Assembly (NCBI GenBank): GCA_029225225.1
Contig: JAQXWB010000001.1
Coordinates: 1-35,171, forward strand
Direction of reading: 5' to 3'
DNA from: Bacillota bacterium
GTDB lineage: Bacteria > Bacillota > Clostridia > Oscillospirales > Oscillospiraceae
DNA: 35,171 nucleotides
Shown: piece after piece, positions 15,113 through 22,855 of the stretch
Position numbering within the stretch: position 1 is the first letter of the stretch
Layout: each line of letters starts with the position of its first letter
Notes under the pieces: generated by a model
Database searches by the model: none
Told to the model about the DNA's origin: nothing
What the model saw: the letters and a program-made list of their open reading frames with translations, nothing else
Translations under genes and position numbers: made by a program

Positions 15113-15186
15113 GCAGGTGTAGTTCATCGGTAGAACATCAGCTTCCCAAGCTGAATAGGGGGGTTCGACTCCCCTCACCTGCTCCA
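15113..15186 (+). tRNA. tRNA-Gly, anticodon CCC, CCA encoded
   Basis: The acceptor stem GCAGGTG (15113-15119) pairs with CACCTGC (15176-15182). The D arm is GTTCATCGGTAGAAC, the anticodon stem TCAGC/GCTGA closes the 7-base loop TTCCCAA with anticodon CCC, and the T arm GGGGTTCGACTCCCC is perfect. T15183 is the discriminator and CCA follows at 15184-15186. The gene has its own promoter and terminator. It reads GGG codons. Confidence 0.97.
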
Positions 15187-15187
15187 C

Positions 15188-15234
15188 AAAGGTGCGTAAC
15201 CGTTGATACAAATGGTTACGCACCTTTATTTTTT
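15188..15234 (+). terminator. Terminator of the tRNA-Gly gene
   Basis: A 14-base perfect stem, 15188-15201 (AAAGGTGCGTAACC) with 15214-15227, followed by ATTTTTT. Confidence 0.95.
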
Positions 15235-15263
15235 CCTATTGGAAAAGCCTTGAAAATCAACAG

Positions 15264-15314
15264 GTTCTGGCAACAGGGGGTTCAAATCGAACGCCTTGCT
15301 GCCAGAACTTTTTT
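15264..15314 (+). terminator. Second hairpin with T-run after tRNA-Gly
   Basis: GTTCTGGCA (15264-15272) pairs with TGCCAGAAC (15300-15308), and six T follow (15309-15314). Inside is GGGGGTTCAAATCGAACGCC, which can form an inner hairpin and resembles a tRNA T arm. It may be a back-up terminator or the remnant of a decayed gene; no gene now lies between it and the first terminator. Confidence 0.6.
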
Positions 15315-15343
15315 GTTTTCCGGAGAAAATCATATATTTTTAT

Positions 15344-15539
15344 ACAGGACAAGGGGACGGTTCCCTGTCCCGTTGTCTCATAGCAATCTGTTTTGGCTAA
15401 GGGCTAAGGGGGAATGGTGAAGGACTTCGGTGTGCTTCGCACGGATTTTTATTCGGAATCCGCGCGGAGGGCTCCTCAGTCATTCACCCTTAGTCCTTAG
15501 CTCTTCGTCTATATGCAGGACAGGGAACCGTCCCCTGTC
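15344..15539. repeat. MITE-like nested inverted repeat, about 196 bp
   Basis: The outer ends GGACAAGGGGACGGTTCCCT (from 15347) and AGGGAACCGTCCCCTGTC (to 15539) are near-exact complements. Nested inside, CTAAGGGCTAAGGG (15397-15410) is matched by CCCTTAGTCCTTAG (15487-15500), each flanked by GAATG-TGA / TCATTC. The centre has the TGTGCTTCGCACGGATTTT and AATCCGCGCGGAG segments used in other blocks. No ORF of note. Confidence 0.75.
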
Positions 15540-15544
15540 TCCGT

Positions 15545-16228
15545 TCATGGATCCTCTCTCGCCTTCATGCCGCCGCCGAGTAGAATGCCGAATTTTTGTT
15601 TTACAGGCTCTAATTCCTCTAACTGCGCGCGTGTCAGGAGGCGGACTTCGCCGAAGGCGCGCATGTGGGCATAGACCGTGAAGGTCTGCTCCAAGCACTC
15701 CATGCGGTACAGCGCCCGCAGGACGTCGCTGCCCCATGTCACCGCGCCGTGGTGCTCTAAGAGTGCGGCGTATGCCTCGTTGCAATACCTTGCCGCACTC
15801 TCGGCAAGTGCCCTTGAACCGGTGGGGGCGTAGGGGGCGCAGGGGACGCGTCCAACCTGCAGGGCGGCGTCCAAGGAGATGGCGAGGTCAAAATCCCGCC
15901 CGAGGGTCGAATAGGCGGTTGCGGCGGCGGGGTGCGCGTGGACGACGCCGCCGATGTCGGGATTCTCGCGGTAGAGGGCAAGGTGCATCGCCGCCTCGCT
16001 CGAGACCTTCCATGTGCCCTCGACGGTCTTGCCCTCCGGGTCGAGCCGCACGAGCATTTCCTCCGTCATGAAGCCCTTTGAGACGCCCGTCGGGGTGACC
16101 CAGACGGTGCCGTCTGCCATGCGGGCGGAGATGTTGCCGTCGTTGGCGCAGACAAAGCCGCGGGCGTACAGGCGGCGGCCTGCCTCCAAGATGGCTTCCT
16201 TTGCTTCGTTATGGGAGGTATAGTTCAT
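15545..16228 (-). CDS. Class II aldolase, probable DHAP-shunt (deoxyribulose/methylthioribulose 1-phosphate) aldolase
   Basis: A 227-residue protein of the class II aldolase/adducin family. NDGNIS (29-34), SSEAAMH (76-82), the zinc site HAHP (His97, His99) and HHG (His159/His160) are in place with Glu78 as the catalytic acid, as in fuculose-1-phosphate aldolase. Its start overlaps the end of mtnA by four bases. MtnA makes a ribulose 1-phosphate type product, so the likely substrate is 5-methylthioribulose or 5-deoxyribulose 1-phosphate. Aldolase action would give DHAP and an aldehyde; MtnB-type dehydration is the alternative, and the two are hard to separate by motif. No mtnK, mtnW, mtnX or mtnD is in view, which favours the aldolase. 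Cytoplasmic. Confidence 0.85.
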   Translation of the reverse strand: MNYTSHNEAKEAILEAGRRLYARGFVCANDGNISARMADGTVWVTPTGVSKGFMTEEMLVRLDPEGKTVEGTWKVSSEAAMHLALYRENPDIGGVVHAHPAAATAYSTLGRDFDLAISLDAALQVGRVPCAPYAPTGSRALAESAARYCNEAYAALLEHHGAVTWGSDVLRALYRMECLEQTFTVYAHMRAFGEVRLLTRAQLEELEPVKQKFGILLGGGMKAREDP

Positions 16229-17304
16229 TCGCCCATCTCCTTCGGGAACAGCTTACGGAAGCTCTCGTCAAACGGCGGACGCGCGATGCCGCGTTCGGTG
16301 ACGATGCCCGCAAGCAGACTGTGGTCGGTCACGTCGAACGCCGGATTGTAGCACTGCACCTCGGGCAATGCCATCGGTTCGGCGTAAAACAGCTCCTTGA
16401 TCTCCTCGGGCTTGCGCTCCTCAATGGGGATATCGTTGCCCGTCGGGCAGGCAAAGTCGATTGTGGTGGAGGGACCGAGGGAGTAGACGGGGATGCCGTA
16501 GTAATGCGCGAGCACCGCCAGCCCCGACGAGCCGATCTTATTTGCGACGTCGCCGTTGCGCGCGATGCGGTCGCAGCCGAAAAACACCGCCTGCACCTTG
16601 CCCTGCTTCATCACAAGGCTTGCCATATTGTCGCAGATCAGCGTACACGGAACGCCCGCCTTCGTCAGCTCGTAGCTCGTCAGCCGCGCGCCTTGGAGCA
16701 GCGGGCGCGTCTCATCGACGAAGACGTGGAGCTGGACGCCGCGCTCCTTCGCCAAATAGAACGGGCCCTGCGCCGTGCCGTAGCGGGAGGTCGCCAGCGG
16801 CCCCGCGTTGCAGTGGGTGATGACGCCGTCGCCGTCCTTGAGCAGGGAGAGCCCGTACTCCGAAATTTTCAGACACATTGCCATGTCCTCTTCGTGGATC
16901 GCTTTCGCCTCGGCTTCGAGGGCGGCAAGCAATTCCGCGCAGGGGCTGTTTTTGTGCGCGCGGACGATATTCTCCATGCGGCGGAGCATGCAGGAGAGGT
17001 TGACCGCCGTCGGGCGTGAGGAGTTGAGATAGTCCGACAGACGGAAGTATTCCTTGCTGAAGCCCTCATAATCGGGGGCTTCGATTTTTTTTGCCAAGAC
17101 CGCCATCGAATAGGCGGCGAAAATGCCGATTGCCGGCGCGCCGCGCACGCGGAGGGAGTAGATCGCCTCCCACATCGTCTCGGCGTCGGTCAGGGTCAGA
17201 TATTCTGTGCGGCGCGGGAGGAGGGTCTGGTCTAAAATGACGACGCTTTTCCCGTCGTCTCCCAAGCGGACATTGACCGCATGGGTCACGGATTGGATGG
17301 ACAT
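16225..17304 (-). CDS. mtnA: S-methyl-5-thioribose-1-phosphate isomerase
   Basis: A 359-residue enzyme that isomerises 5-methylthioribose 1-phosphate to the ribulose form; homologues also accept 5-deoxyribose 1-phosphate. Diagnostic motifs are VRGAPAIG (53-60), THCNAGPLATSRYGTAQG (163-180, catalytic Cys165) and FFGCDRIARNGDVANKIG (241-258, catalytic Asp245); the residues correspond to Cys160 and Asp240 of the B. subtilis enzyme. The related eIF2B-like proteins lack this full set. GGAGG stands 6 bases before the ATG. The gene is upstream of, and overlaps, the aldolase; a purine nucleoside phosphorylase lies further upstream beyond a repeat block. This fits salvage of by-products of SAM-dependent and radical-SAM enzymes. 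Confidence 0.95.
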   Translation of the reverse strand: MSIQSVTHAVNVRLGDDGKSVVILDQTLLPRRTEYLTLTDAETMWEAIYSLRVRGAPAIGIFAAYSMAVLAKKIEAPDYEGFSKEYFRLSDYLNSSRPTAVNLSCMLRRMENIVRAHKNSPCAELLAALEAEAKAIHEEDMAMCLKISEYGLSLLKDGDGVITHCNAGPLATSRYGTAQGPFYLAKERGVQLHVFVDETRPLLQGARLTSYELTKAGVPCTLICDNMASLVMKQGKVQAVFFGCDRIARNGDVANKIGSSGLAVLAHYYGIPVYSLGPSTTIDFACPTGNDIPIEERKPEEIKELFYAEPMALPEVQCYNPAFDVTDHSLLAGIVTERGIARPPFDESFRKLFPKEMGE

Positions 17305-17321
17305 GGGGAACCTCCTTTGGA

Positions 17322-17806
17322 GTGAAAAGTGAATCGTGAATCGTGAATAGTGAATAGGTTGCGTCTGTGGGAAGCTGTAGCAAGCGGCATCCCTGACGCG
17401 CCTGTGGGCAGCCTTTTTGCTAAGGGTGAATGGTGAAGGACTGCGGTGTGCTTTGCACGGATTTTGAATGTGTTTCGCTACCTTACTTATCATTTCGAGG
17501 AGCGCAGCGACGTGGCAATCTCCGACGATAGGTTTGTACGCAGACGGCGGTTCCTGCACGAGATTGCCACACCCAGTGTGCGCACTGGGTTCGCAATGAC
17601 ATAGAGAGACAGCCGGTACGCAGACGGTGGTTCCTGCATCGGGCGGCTGATAGCCGCCCCTACGGCGTGAGCTGCGAAATTTCTCGTAGGGGCGGCTATT
17701 AGCCGCCCGCGTTTTAAATCCGCGCGGAGCGCTCCTTCGTTATTCACTATTCACTGAAGGCCTGCAAAGGCGCGTCAGGGATGCCACGCGCTACGGAGTT
17801 GATCGG
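17322..17806. repeat. Intergenic mosaic repeat block upstream of mtnA
   Basis: About 480 bases made of AGTGAATCGTGAATCGTGAATA, the GCATCCCTGACGCGCC module at both ends (about 17388 and 17770), a palindromic unit with an ACCCAGTGTGCGCACTGGGT tip (17571-17590), the inverted GGGCGGCTGATAGCCGCCCC pair (about 17641-17660 and 17691-17710), and GGAGCGCTCC near 17727. A separate promoter for mtnA could not be found in it. Confidence 0.85.
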
Positions 17807-17818
17807 GAAGCGGCGGGG

Positions 17819-18649
17819 TTATGCCTCGCCGAAGGAGATGATGCTTTCGCGCACGAGTTGGCGGAACAGGGGCGCGACGCGGTTCGCCGTTTCAAAGACC
17901 TCCTCATGGCTCAGAGGTGTCTCGCTGATGCCGGCTGCCTGATTCGTGATGCAGGAGATGCCGCACACGCGCAGTCCCGCGTGCTTTGCCGCGGCTGCCT
18001 CGCAGGCGGTGGACATACCCACCGCGTCCGCGCCCAAGGCGGCGAGCATCCGCACCTCGGCGGGCGTCTCAAAGGTCGGCCCCGTGAGCTGGCAATAGAC
18101 ACCCTGTTGCAGCGGAATGTCGTATTTTTGAGCGGTTTTGATAATTTTTGAGCGAAGCTGCGCGTCATACACCTCGGACATATCGGGGAAGCGCGTGCCA
18201 AGCTCCTCGACATTTTCGCCGATGAGCGGATTGGGGAAGAGGCTCATGATATGGTCGGTGATGAGCATGAAATCGCCTGCGCGGAAGCTTTTGTTCACGC
18301 CGCCGGCGGCGTTGGTCAAAAAGAGAATTTTCGCGCCGAGCATTGCCATCAGGCGCGTGGGCAGGAGGACATCCTCGGCGGAGTAGCCCTCGTAAAAGTG
18401 GACGCGGCCCTGCATGATGACGACCTTGACATTGCCGAAGGAGCCGAAGACAAAGCGTCCGCGATGCCCGGGGACGGTGGAGACGGGGAAGCCCTCGATA
18501 TCGGCATAGTCCACGGTGGCGACCGCGTCGATCTCGTCTGCCAGTGCGCCGAGTCCGGAGCCGAGGATCAGCGCCACCTGCGGCACAAAGTCGGTCTTTT
18601 CCCGCACACAGGCGAGACATTTTTGCAGTTTCTCATAGGCTTTGGTCAT
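17819..18649 (-). CDS. Purine nucleoside phosphorylase (trimeric, PNP family 1)
   Basis: A 276-residue enzyme that cleaves purine nucleosides with phosphate to base and (deoxy)ribose 1-phosphate. Family marks are LILGSGLGALAD (28-38), the phosphate site GHRG (61-64), GRVHFYEGY (81-89), LTNAAGG (111-117), GPTFETPAEVRM and the purine-site TNQAAG near the end. The purine pocket residues Glu and Asn of the trimeric class are visible. GGAGG lies 7 bases before the chosen ATG. Being next to mtnA and an aldolase, it may supply 5-deoxy- or methylthio-ribose 1-phosphate, although PNPs of this class prefer guanosine and inosine; this is an inference from context. The gene is separated from mtnA by a repeat block, so co-transcription is unsure. 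Confidence 0.93.
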   Translation of the reverse strand: MTKAYEKLQKCLACVREKTDFVPQVALILGSGLGALADEIDAVATVDYADIEGFPVSTVPGHRGRFVFGSFGNVKVVIMQGRVHFYEGYSAEDVLLPTRLMAMLGAKILFLTNAAGGVNKSFRAGDFMLITDHIMSLFPNPLIGENVEELGTRFPDMSEVYDAQLRSKIIKTAQKYDIPLQQGVYCQLTGPTFETPAEVRMLAALGADAVGMSTACEAAAAKHAGLRVCGISCITNQAAGISETPLSHEEVFETANRVAPLFRQLVRESIISFGEA

Positions 18650-18671
18650 GGTGTACCTCCTGTTTTGTTTT

Positions 18672-19232
18672 ATAGTGAATGGTGAATAGTGAACAGAGAA
18701 TAGTGAACAGGTCTGTGGGAAGCTGTGGCAAACGGCATCCCTGACGCGCCTGTGGGCAGCCTTTTTTGCTAAGGGTGAATGAGTGAGGTGTGCTTCGCAT
18801 GGATTTTGAATGTGTTTCGCTACCTTACTTGTCATTTCGAGGAGCGCAGAGACGTGGCAATCTCCGACGATAGGTTTGTACGCAGTTGGCGGTTCCTGCA
18901 CGAGATTGCCACACCCAGTGTGCGCACTGGGTTCGCAATGACATGGAGAGACAGCCGGTACGCAGACGGTGGTTCCTGCACGAGATTGCCACACCCAGTG
19001 TGCGCACTGGGTTCGCAATGACATGGAGAGGCAGCCGGTACGCAGACGGCGGTTCCTGCATCGGGCGGCTGATAGCCGCCCCTACGGCGTGAACCGCGAA
19101 ATTTCTCGTAGGAATCCGCGCGGAGCGCTCCTTCGTTATTCACTGTTCACTATTCACCATTCACTATTCACTGAAGCCCTGCAAAGGCGCGTCAGGGATG
19201 CCGCGCGCTACAGGCTCTATTGGGGGTGCCTG
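18672..19232. repeat. Longest intergenic mosaic repeat block
   Basis: About 560 bases between the PNP and thrB genes. It holds AGTGAATGGTGAATAGTGAACA, the GCATCCCTGACGCGCC module, a palindromic-unit left end (TGTCATTTCGAGGAGCGCAG, from 18829), and two tandem copies of an approximately 80-base segment with the ACCCAGTGTGCGCACTGGGT tip (around 18912 and 18991). One GGGCGGCTGATAGCCGCCCC arm, GGAGCGCTCC and a TTCACTATTCACCATTCAC tract close it. It reads like two block families fused by duplication. Confidence 0.85.
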
Positions 19233-19239
19233 CAGCAAA

Positions 19240-20121
19240 TTACAGCAGCTTCGCGCCTTCGGTGTCGAGGCGGAGGGGGAGGACCTGCCAGTTGGGGAGA
19301 ACCTCGGGCAGGCGCTTTTGCAGACATTCGCCGATCTCGTCGTTATCCGCAATGCACAGGCAGGTGGGGCCTGCGCCGGAGATGCAGAACGCCGTCACGC
19401 CGCACTCCCTTGCCGTCTGTTCGGCAAGGTCGATGCCCTCGATCAGACTTCTGCGGTACGGCTGGTGCAGACGGTCGTCCAGCGCCAAGGCGATCATCTC
19501 CGTGTCCGCAGTTTCCAACGCTCTGAGCAGCAGCGCCGCGTGGGAGACGTTGAACACCGCGTCGGCAAAGGGCACGCGCTGGGGCAGCACCGAGCGTGCA
19601 AGCTGCGTGCTTAACGGGAAATCCGGCACAAGCGCCAAGAACCGCAGCTTTTCCGACAGCGGGAATCTTGCCGTGATCGGCCGCCCCTCTCGCATTAAGC
19701 TTGCGGTCATGCCGCCATAGAGCGCGGGCGCGAGGTTATCCGGGTGCCCTTCGATCACGGTACACAGGCGCAGCATCTCGTCCTTATCCAAAGGAGAGCC
19801 GTGCAGGGCGTTTGCCGCCATCATGCCGCCGATGATCATCGCCGACGAGGAGCCGAGTCCACGGCAGACGGGGATATGGGCGTCGATGTCCAAGCGCAGC
19901 GGCTCCGGCTCCAAGCCCAACGCTTCCATCGCGTAGCGGTAGGCAACCACCGAGAGATTGTCACGGTTGCGGAATTCCTCGGGGCAGCCGAAAATTTCCA
20001 AGCCGCCCGAGATCGTTTCAAATGTATAGGTATTATAGAGCGCCAGCGCGCAGCCGAAGGAGTCAAAGCCCGGGCCTAAATTCGCGCTCGTCGCGGGTAC
20101 GCGTACCGTTACTCGTCCCAT
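19240..20121 (-). CDS. thrB: Homoserine kinase
   Basis: A 293-residue GHMP-family kinase that phosphorylates homoserine, the step before threonine synthase. The N-terminus VRVPATSANLGPGFDSFGCA and the GHMP phosphate loop PVCRGLGSSSAM (84-95) are textbook, and the third motif appears as SGAGPTCLCIAD near the C-terminus. Length is normal. The start is supported by AAGGAG 9-10 bases upstream, located inside the end of thrC; the two genes overlap by 13 bases, so they are translationally coupled. Together with thrC, hom, lysC and asd it covers the threonine branch. Confidence 0.97.
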   Translation of the reverse strand: MGRVTVRVPATSANLGPGFDSFGCALALYNTYTFETISGGLEIFGCPEEFRNRDNLSVVAYRYAMEALGLEPEPLRLDIDAHIPVCRGLGSSSAMIIGGMMAANALHGSPLDKDEMLRLCTVIEGHPDNLAPALYGGMTASLMREGRPITARFPLSEKLRFLALVPDFPLSTQLARSVLPQRVPFADAVFNVSHAALLLRALETADTEMIALALDDRLHQPYRRSLIEGIDLAEQTARECGVTAFCISGAGPTCLCIADNDEIGECLQKRLPEVLPNWQVLPLRLDTEGAKLL

Positions 20122-21560
20122 TGCGTCACGCTCCTTTGTACATAATCCTGCATTTCCTCGCGGTCGATCACATCGCGGTGCAGATTAGGCAGCTTTTGCA
20201 GCCGCGCCAAATTCGGCGGGATCGGCACGCCGGTCAGCTCATTCAAGCGGAACATGACGTCAAATTCCGTCCCGCCGGTGTCGCCGCCGATTGCGGAGAG
20301 GACTGCCGTCGGGAATTTATACGGCGACGCGGTGGACAGGACGACCACGGGCGCGTCCGTTTGGTAGCTTTCCGCCACGCGCCACGCCACCGCCGTGTGG
20401 GTATCCATGAGATAATGTGCTTCCTTCCAGACCTTGCCGATGGTCTCCTCGGTCTGTATGTCGTCGCAGCAGCCGCAGGCGAATTCCGCGTGCAGCTTGG
20501 AAAGAAGCTCCTCCGAGACGGTGTAGCAGCCGTTTTCCGTCAGACTGCGCATATAGCCCGCGACCTCGTTTTCGTCCTCGGTCAGGAGCCACAGCAGGCG
20601 CTCTAAGTTGCTCGAGACGAGAATATCCATCGACGGCGAGATGGTCTTATAGAAGGGGCGGCGGCGGTCATAGGTGCCCGTGCGCAAAAAGTCCGTCAAA
20701 ACATCGTTGCGGTTGGACGCGCAGACGAGCTTACCCACGGGAAGCCCCATGCGCTTGGCGAGGTAGCCTGCCAAAATATCGCCGAAGTTCCCCGTCGGCA
20801 CGACGAAATCTACGCTTTCTCCGCAGGCAATGCGTCCGGCGTGCACCAGATCGGCATAGGCTTTGAAATAGTAGACCACCTGCGGCGCGAGTCTGCCGAT
20901 GTTGATGGAATTCGCCGACGAGAGGCGCACGCCGCAGTTTTCCTTGACGCCTGCGGCAAAAATCTCCTTCACGCCGGTCTGCGTGTCGTCAAAGTTGCCC
21001 CGCACGGCGCACACGCGGACATTTTCGCCCGTTTGCGACACCATCTGCTTTTTCTGCACCTCGGAGACGCCGTTATCCGGATAGAAGACGATGATCCTCG
21101 TCCCGGGCACGCCGCAAAAGCCCGCCAGCGCCGCCTTGCCCGTGTCGCCGGAGGTGGCGGTCAGGATCATGATCTCGTCCGTCATGCCGGTTTTTTCCCG
21201 CGCCGCCGTGATGAGCTGCGGGAGCATCGACAGCGCCACGTCCTTAAACGCCGAGGTGGGACCCCGGAACAGCTCAAGGACATACCGCTCCCCGACGGGC
21301 ACCAGCGGCGTTAAGTCCTCCGTCTCGAATTTCCCCGCGTAGGCGCGGCGCACCAGCTCGCCCATGTTTTCAAAATCGGGCAGAAGGGCGGACAGAATCT
21401 TCTCCGCCATGCCGAGCGTGTCCAGCCGCAGGACGCTATGTAGGTCAAAATCAACGGGCGGACGTGCGACATACAGCCCGCCGTCGGGCGCAAGTCCCCG
21501 CAGAACCGCCTCCGTGGCGCTTGCGCGCAGGGTTTTATCTCTCGTGCTTTGATATTCCAT
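20109..21560 (-). CDS. thrC: Threonine synthase
   Basis: A 483-residue PLP enzyme that converts phosphohomoserine to threonine. The N-terminus MEYQSTRD and GLAPDGGLYV are typical of the longer, yeast/E. coli-like class. The PLP lysine is Lys106 in GPTSAFKDVAL, and the phosphate-binding glycine loop is seen as LTATSGDTGKAAL with NSINIGRLAPQVVYYF following. GTGG stands about 8 bases before the ATG. It is the first gene of the thrC-thrB pair and is transcribed away from hom, with 116 bases between the two starts. Confidence 0.97.
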   Translation of the reverse strand: MEYQSTRDKTLRASATEAVLRGLAPDGGLYVARPPVDFDLHSVLRLDTLGMAEKILSALLPDFENMGELVRRAYAGKFETEDLTPLVPVGERYVLELFRGPTSAFKDVALSMLPQLITAAREKTGMTDEIMILTATSGDTGKAALAGFCGVPGTRIIVFYPDNGVSEVQKKQMVSQTGENVRVCAVRGNFDDTQTGVKEIFAAGVKENCGVRLSSANSINIGRLAPQVVYYFKAYADLVHAGRIACGESVDFVVPTGNFGDILAGYLAKRMGLPVGKLVCASNRNDVLTDFLRTGTYDRRRPFYKTISPSMDILVSSNLERLLWLLTEDENEVAGYMRSLTENGCYTVSEELLSKLHAEFACGCCDDIQTEETIGKVWKEAHYLMDTHTAVAWRVAESYQTDAPVVVLSTASPYKFPTAVLSAIGGDTGGTEFDVMFRLNELTGVPIPPNLARLQKLPNLHRDVIDREEMQDYVQRSVTQWDE

Positions 21561-21582
21561 AGAAAACCACCAATCTTTTGTC

Positions 21583-21611
21583 TTGCCTTTTTCTAAAGTA
21601 TATGATATACT
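21583..21611 (+). promoter_or_regulatory. Sigma-A promoter of hom
   Basis: TTGCCT (21583-21588), 17-base spacer, TATACT (21606-21611). The thrC promoter should lie in the same short gap on the other strand, but I cannot point to one with confidence. Confidence 0.7.
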
Positions 21612-21625
21612 GTTTCTCAGAAAAA

Positions 21626-21656
21626 TGCAAGTGTTTTTCTCTCAAAGACACTTGCA
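21626..21656 (+). promoter_or_regulatory. Dyad in the hom leader
   Basis: TGCAAGTGT (21626-21634) and ACACTTGCA (21648-21656) are perfect complements with 13 bases between them. The dyad lies just after the expected transcription start and ends 20 bases before the hom ATG. It could be an operator or an RNA hairpin near the ribosome site. No U-run follows, so it is not a terminator. Confidence 0.5.
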
Positions 21657-21676
21657 CGCGAAAGAAGGCGCTTTTT

Positions 21677-22831
21677 ATGAGAAAGAAACCCATGCGGATC
21701 GCCCTGCTCGGTCTCGGAACGGTCGGCTTCGGCGTGTATGAATTTGTGCAGGCGCGCAAGGATATGGAGCTGGCGTGCGCGCTGAGTCTCGTCGTGCCCG
21801 AGGGCGTGACCTGCCCGATTGCGAAGAACCTTGACGAGATCCTCCGCGACGAGACGATTGACACCGTGGTTGAGGTCATCGGCGGGCTGCATCCGGCGTA
21901 TGAGTTTGTTTCGAGCGCGCTCAAGGCGGGGAAAAATGTGGTGACCGCGAACAAGCTTCTGATCGCCGCGCATTACCGCGAGCTGGTGACGCTGGCAAAG
22001 GAAAACGGCGTCGCGCTGCGCTGCACGGCGGCGGCGGGCGGCGGCATCCCGTGGCTGACGAGCTTGGAGCGCACGGCGGCGCAGGAGCCGATCCTCCGCG
22101 TCAGCGGCATTATGAACGGCACGACGAATTTTATTCTTGACACCATGCACCGCTCCGGCGGCAGCTTCACGGATGCCTTACAGGAGGCGCAGCGCTTGGG
22201 CTACGCCGAGCGCGATCCGGCGGACGACTTAAACGGCGCGGATATCCGCCGCAAGCTGGTCATCTCCTCAAACATCGCCTACGGCTGCGTGATCGACGAG
22301 GGGGAGGTCGCCACGGAGGGCATCGAGCATATCACGGGCGCGGACATCGCCGCCTTTAAGCGGATGAATCGCGTCTGCAAGCTGATCGCCGCCTCGCGGA
22401 AGCTGGAAAACGGCGTTGCGGCGTATATTGAGCCTGCGCTCATGCCGCCGTCCATGCCGGAGTCCGCCATTCCGCAGAATTACAATCTGATCTCGCTCAC
22501 CGGCGAGCACATTGGCAAGCAGAGCTTCTACGGACAGGGCGCGGGACGCTACCCCACGGCATATAATGTGTTGCAGGACTGCGTCGATATCGCAAACGGC
22601 GTGCGCGGCTTCTACACCGACCGGCTGGAGGAAGCGCATGTGGACAATTCCTCCGTGCAGCGGCAGTATTACGTCCGCACGAACGGCATGGACAAATGGC
22701 TGCAATCCCATGTTGACAAAATCCTCGACTGCGGTATAATAACCGATAAAGTCTCCGTTACGGAGCTGCATAACTGGGCAAAGCACCGCAGAGAAACAGA
22801 CCCCGGCTGCTTCTTTGCTTCACTGCGATAA
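21677..22831 (+). CDS. hom: Homoserine dehydrogenase, short form apparently without the ACT domain
   Basis: A 384-residue enzyme that reduces aspartate semialdehyde to homoserine. The nucleotide-binding fingerprint IALLGLGTVGFGV has GxGxxG at 12-17, followed by VVEVIGG and KNVVTANKLL. The catalytic domain has SGIMNGTTNFIL and the DPADDLNGADIRRKL stretch with the conserved Asp and Lys. B. subtilis Hom is about 433 residues and ends in an ACT regulatory domain; here the sequence stops with PGCFFASLR shortly after the catalytic part and I see no ACT-like repeat, so threonine feedback through ACT may be missing. Start chosen at MRKKPMRI since GAAGG lies 9-10 bases upstream and earlier in-frame ATGs would include the promoter. 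Divergent from thrC. Confidence 0.95.
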   Translation: MRKKPMRIALLGLGTVGFGVYEFVQARKDMELACALSLVVPEGVTCPIAKNLDEILRDETIDTVVEVIGGLHPAYEFVSSALKAGKNVVTANKLLIAAHYRELVTLAKENGVALRCTAAAGGGIPWLTSLERTAAQEPILRVSGIMNGTTNFILDTMHRSGGSFTDALQEAQRLGYAERDPADDLNGADIRRKLVISSNIAYGCVIDEGEVATEGIEHITGADIAAFKRMNRVCKLIAASRKLENGVAAYIEPALMPPSMPESAIPQNYNLISLTGEHIGKQSFYGQGAGRYPTAYNVLQDCVDIANGVRGFYTDRLEEAHVDNSSVQRQYYVRTNGMDKWLQSHVDKILDCGIITDKVSVTELHNWAKHRRETDPGCFFASLR

Positions 22832-22855
22832 AACGGCAGGGGAAACTGCATTATT

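Noticed and set aside
15264-15308. Second tRNA gene after tRNA-Gly
   Set aside because: There is a T-arm-like core, but no acceptor, D or anticodon arm of tRNA form can be built; it is only 45 bases long.
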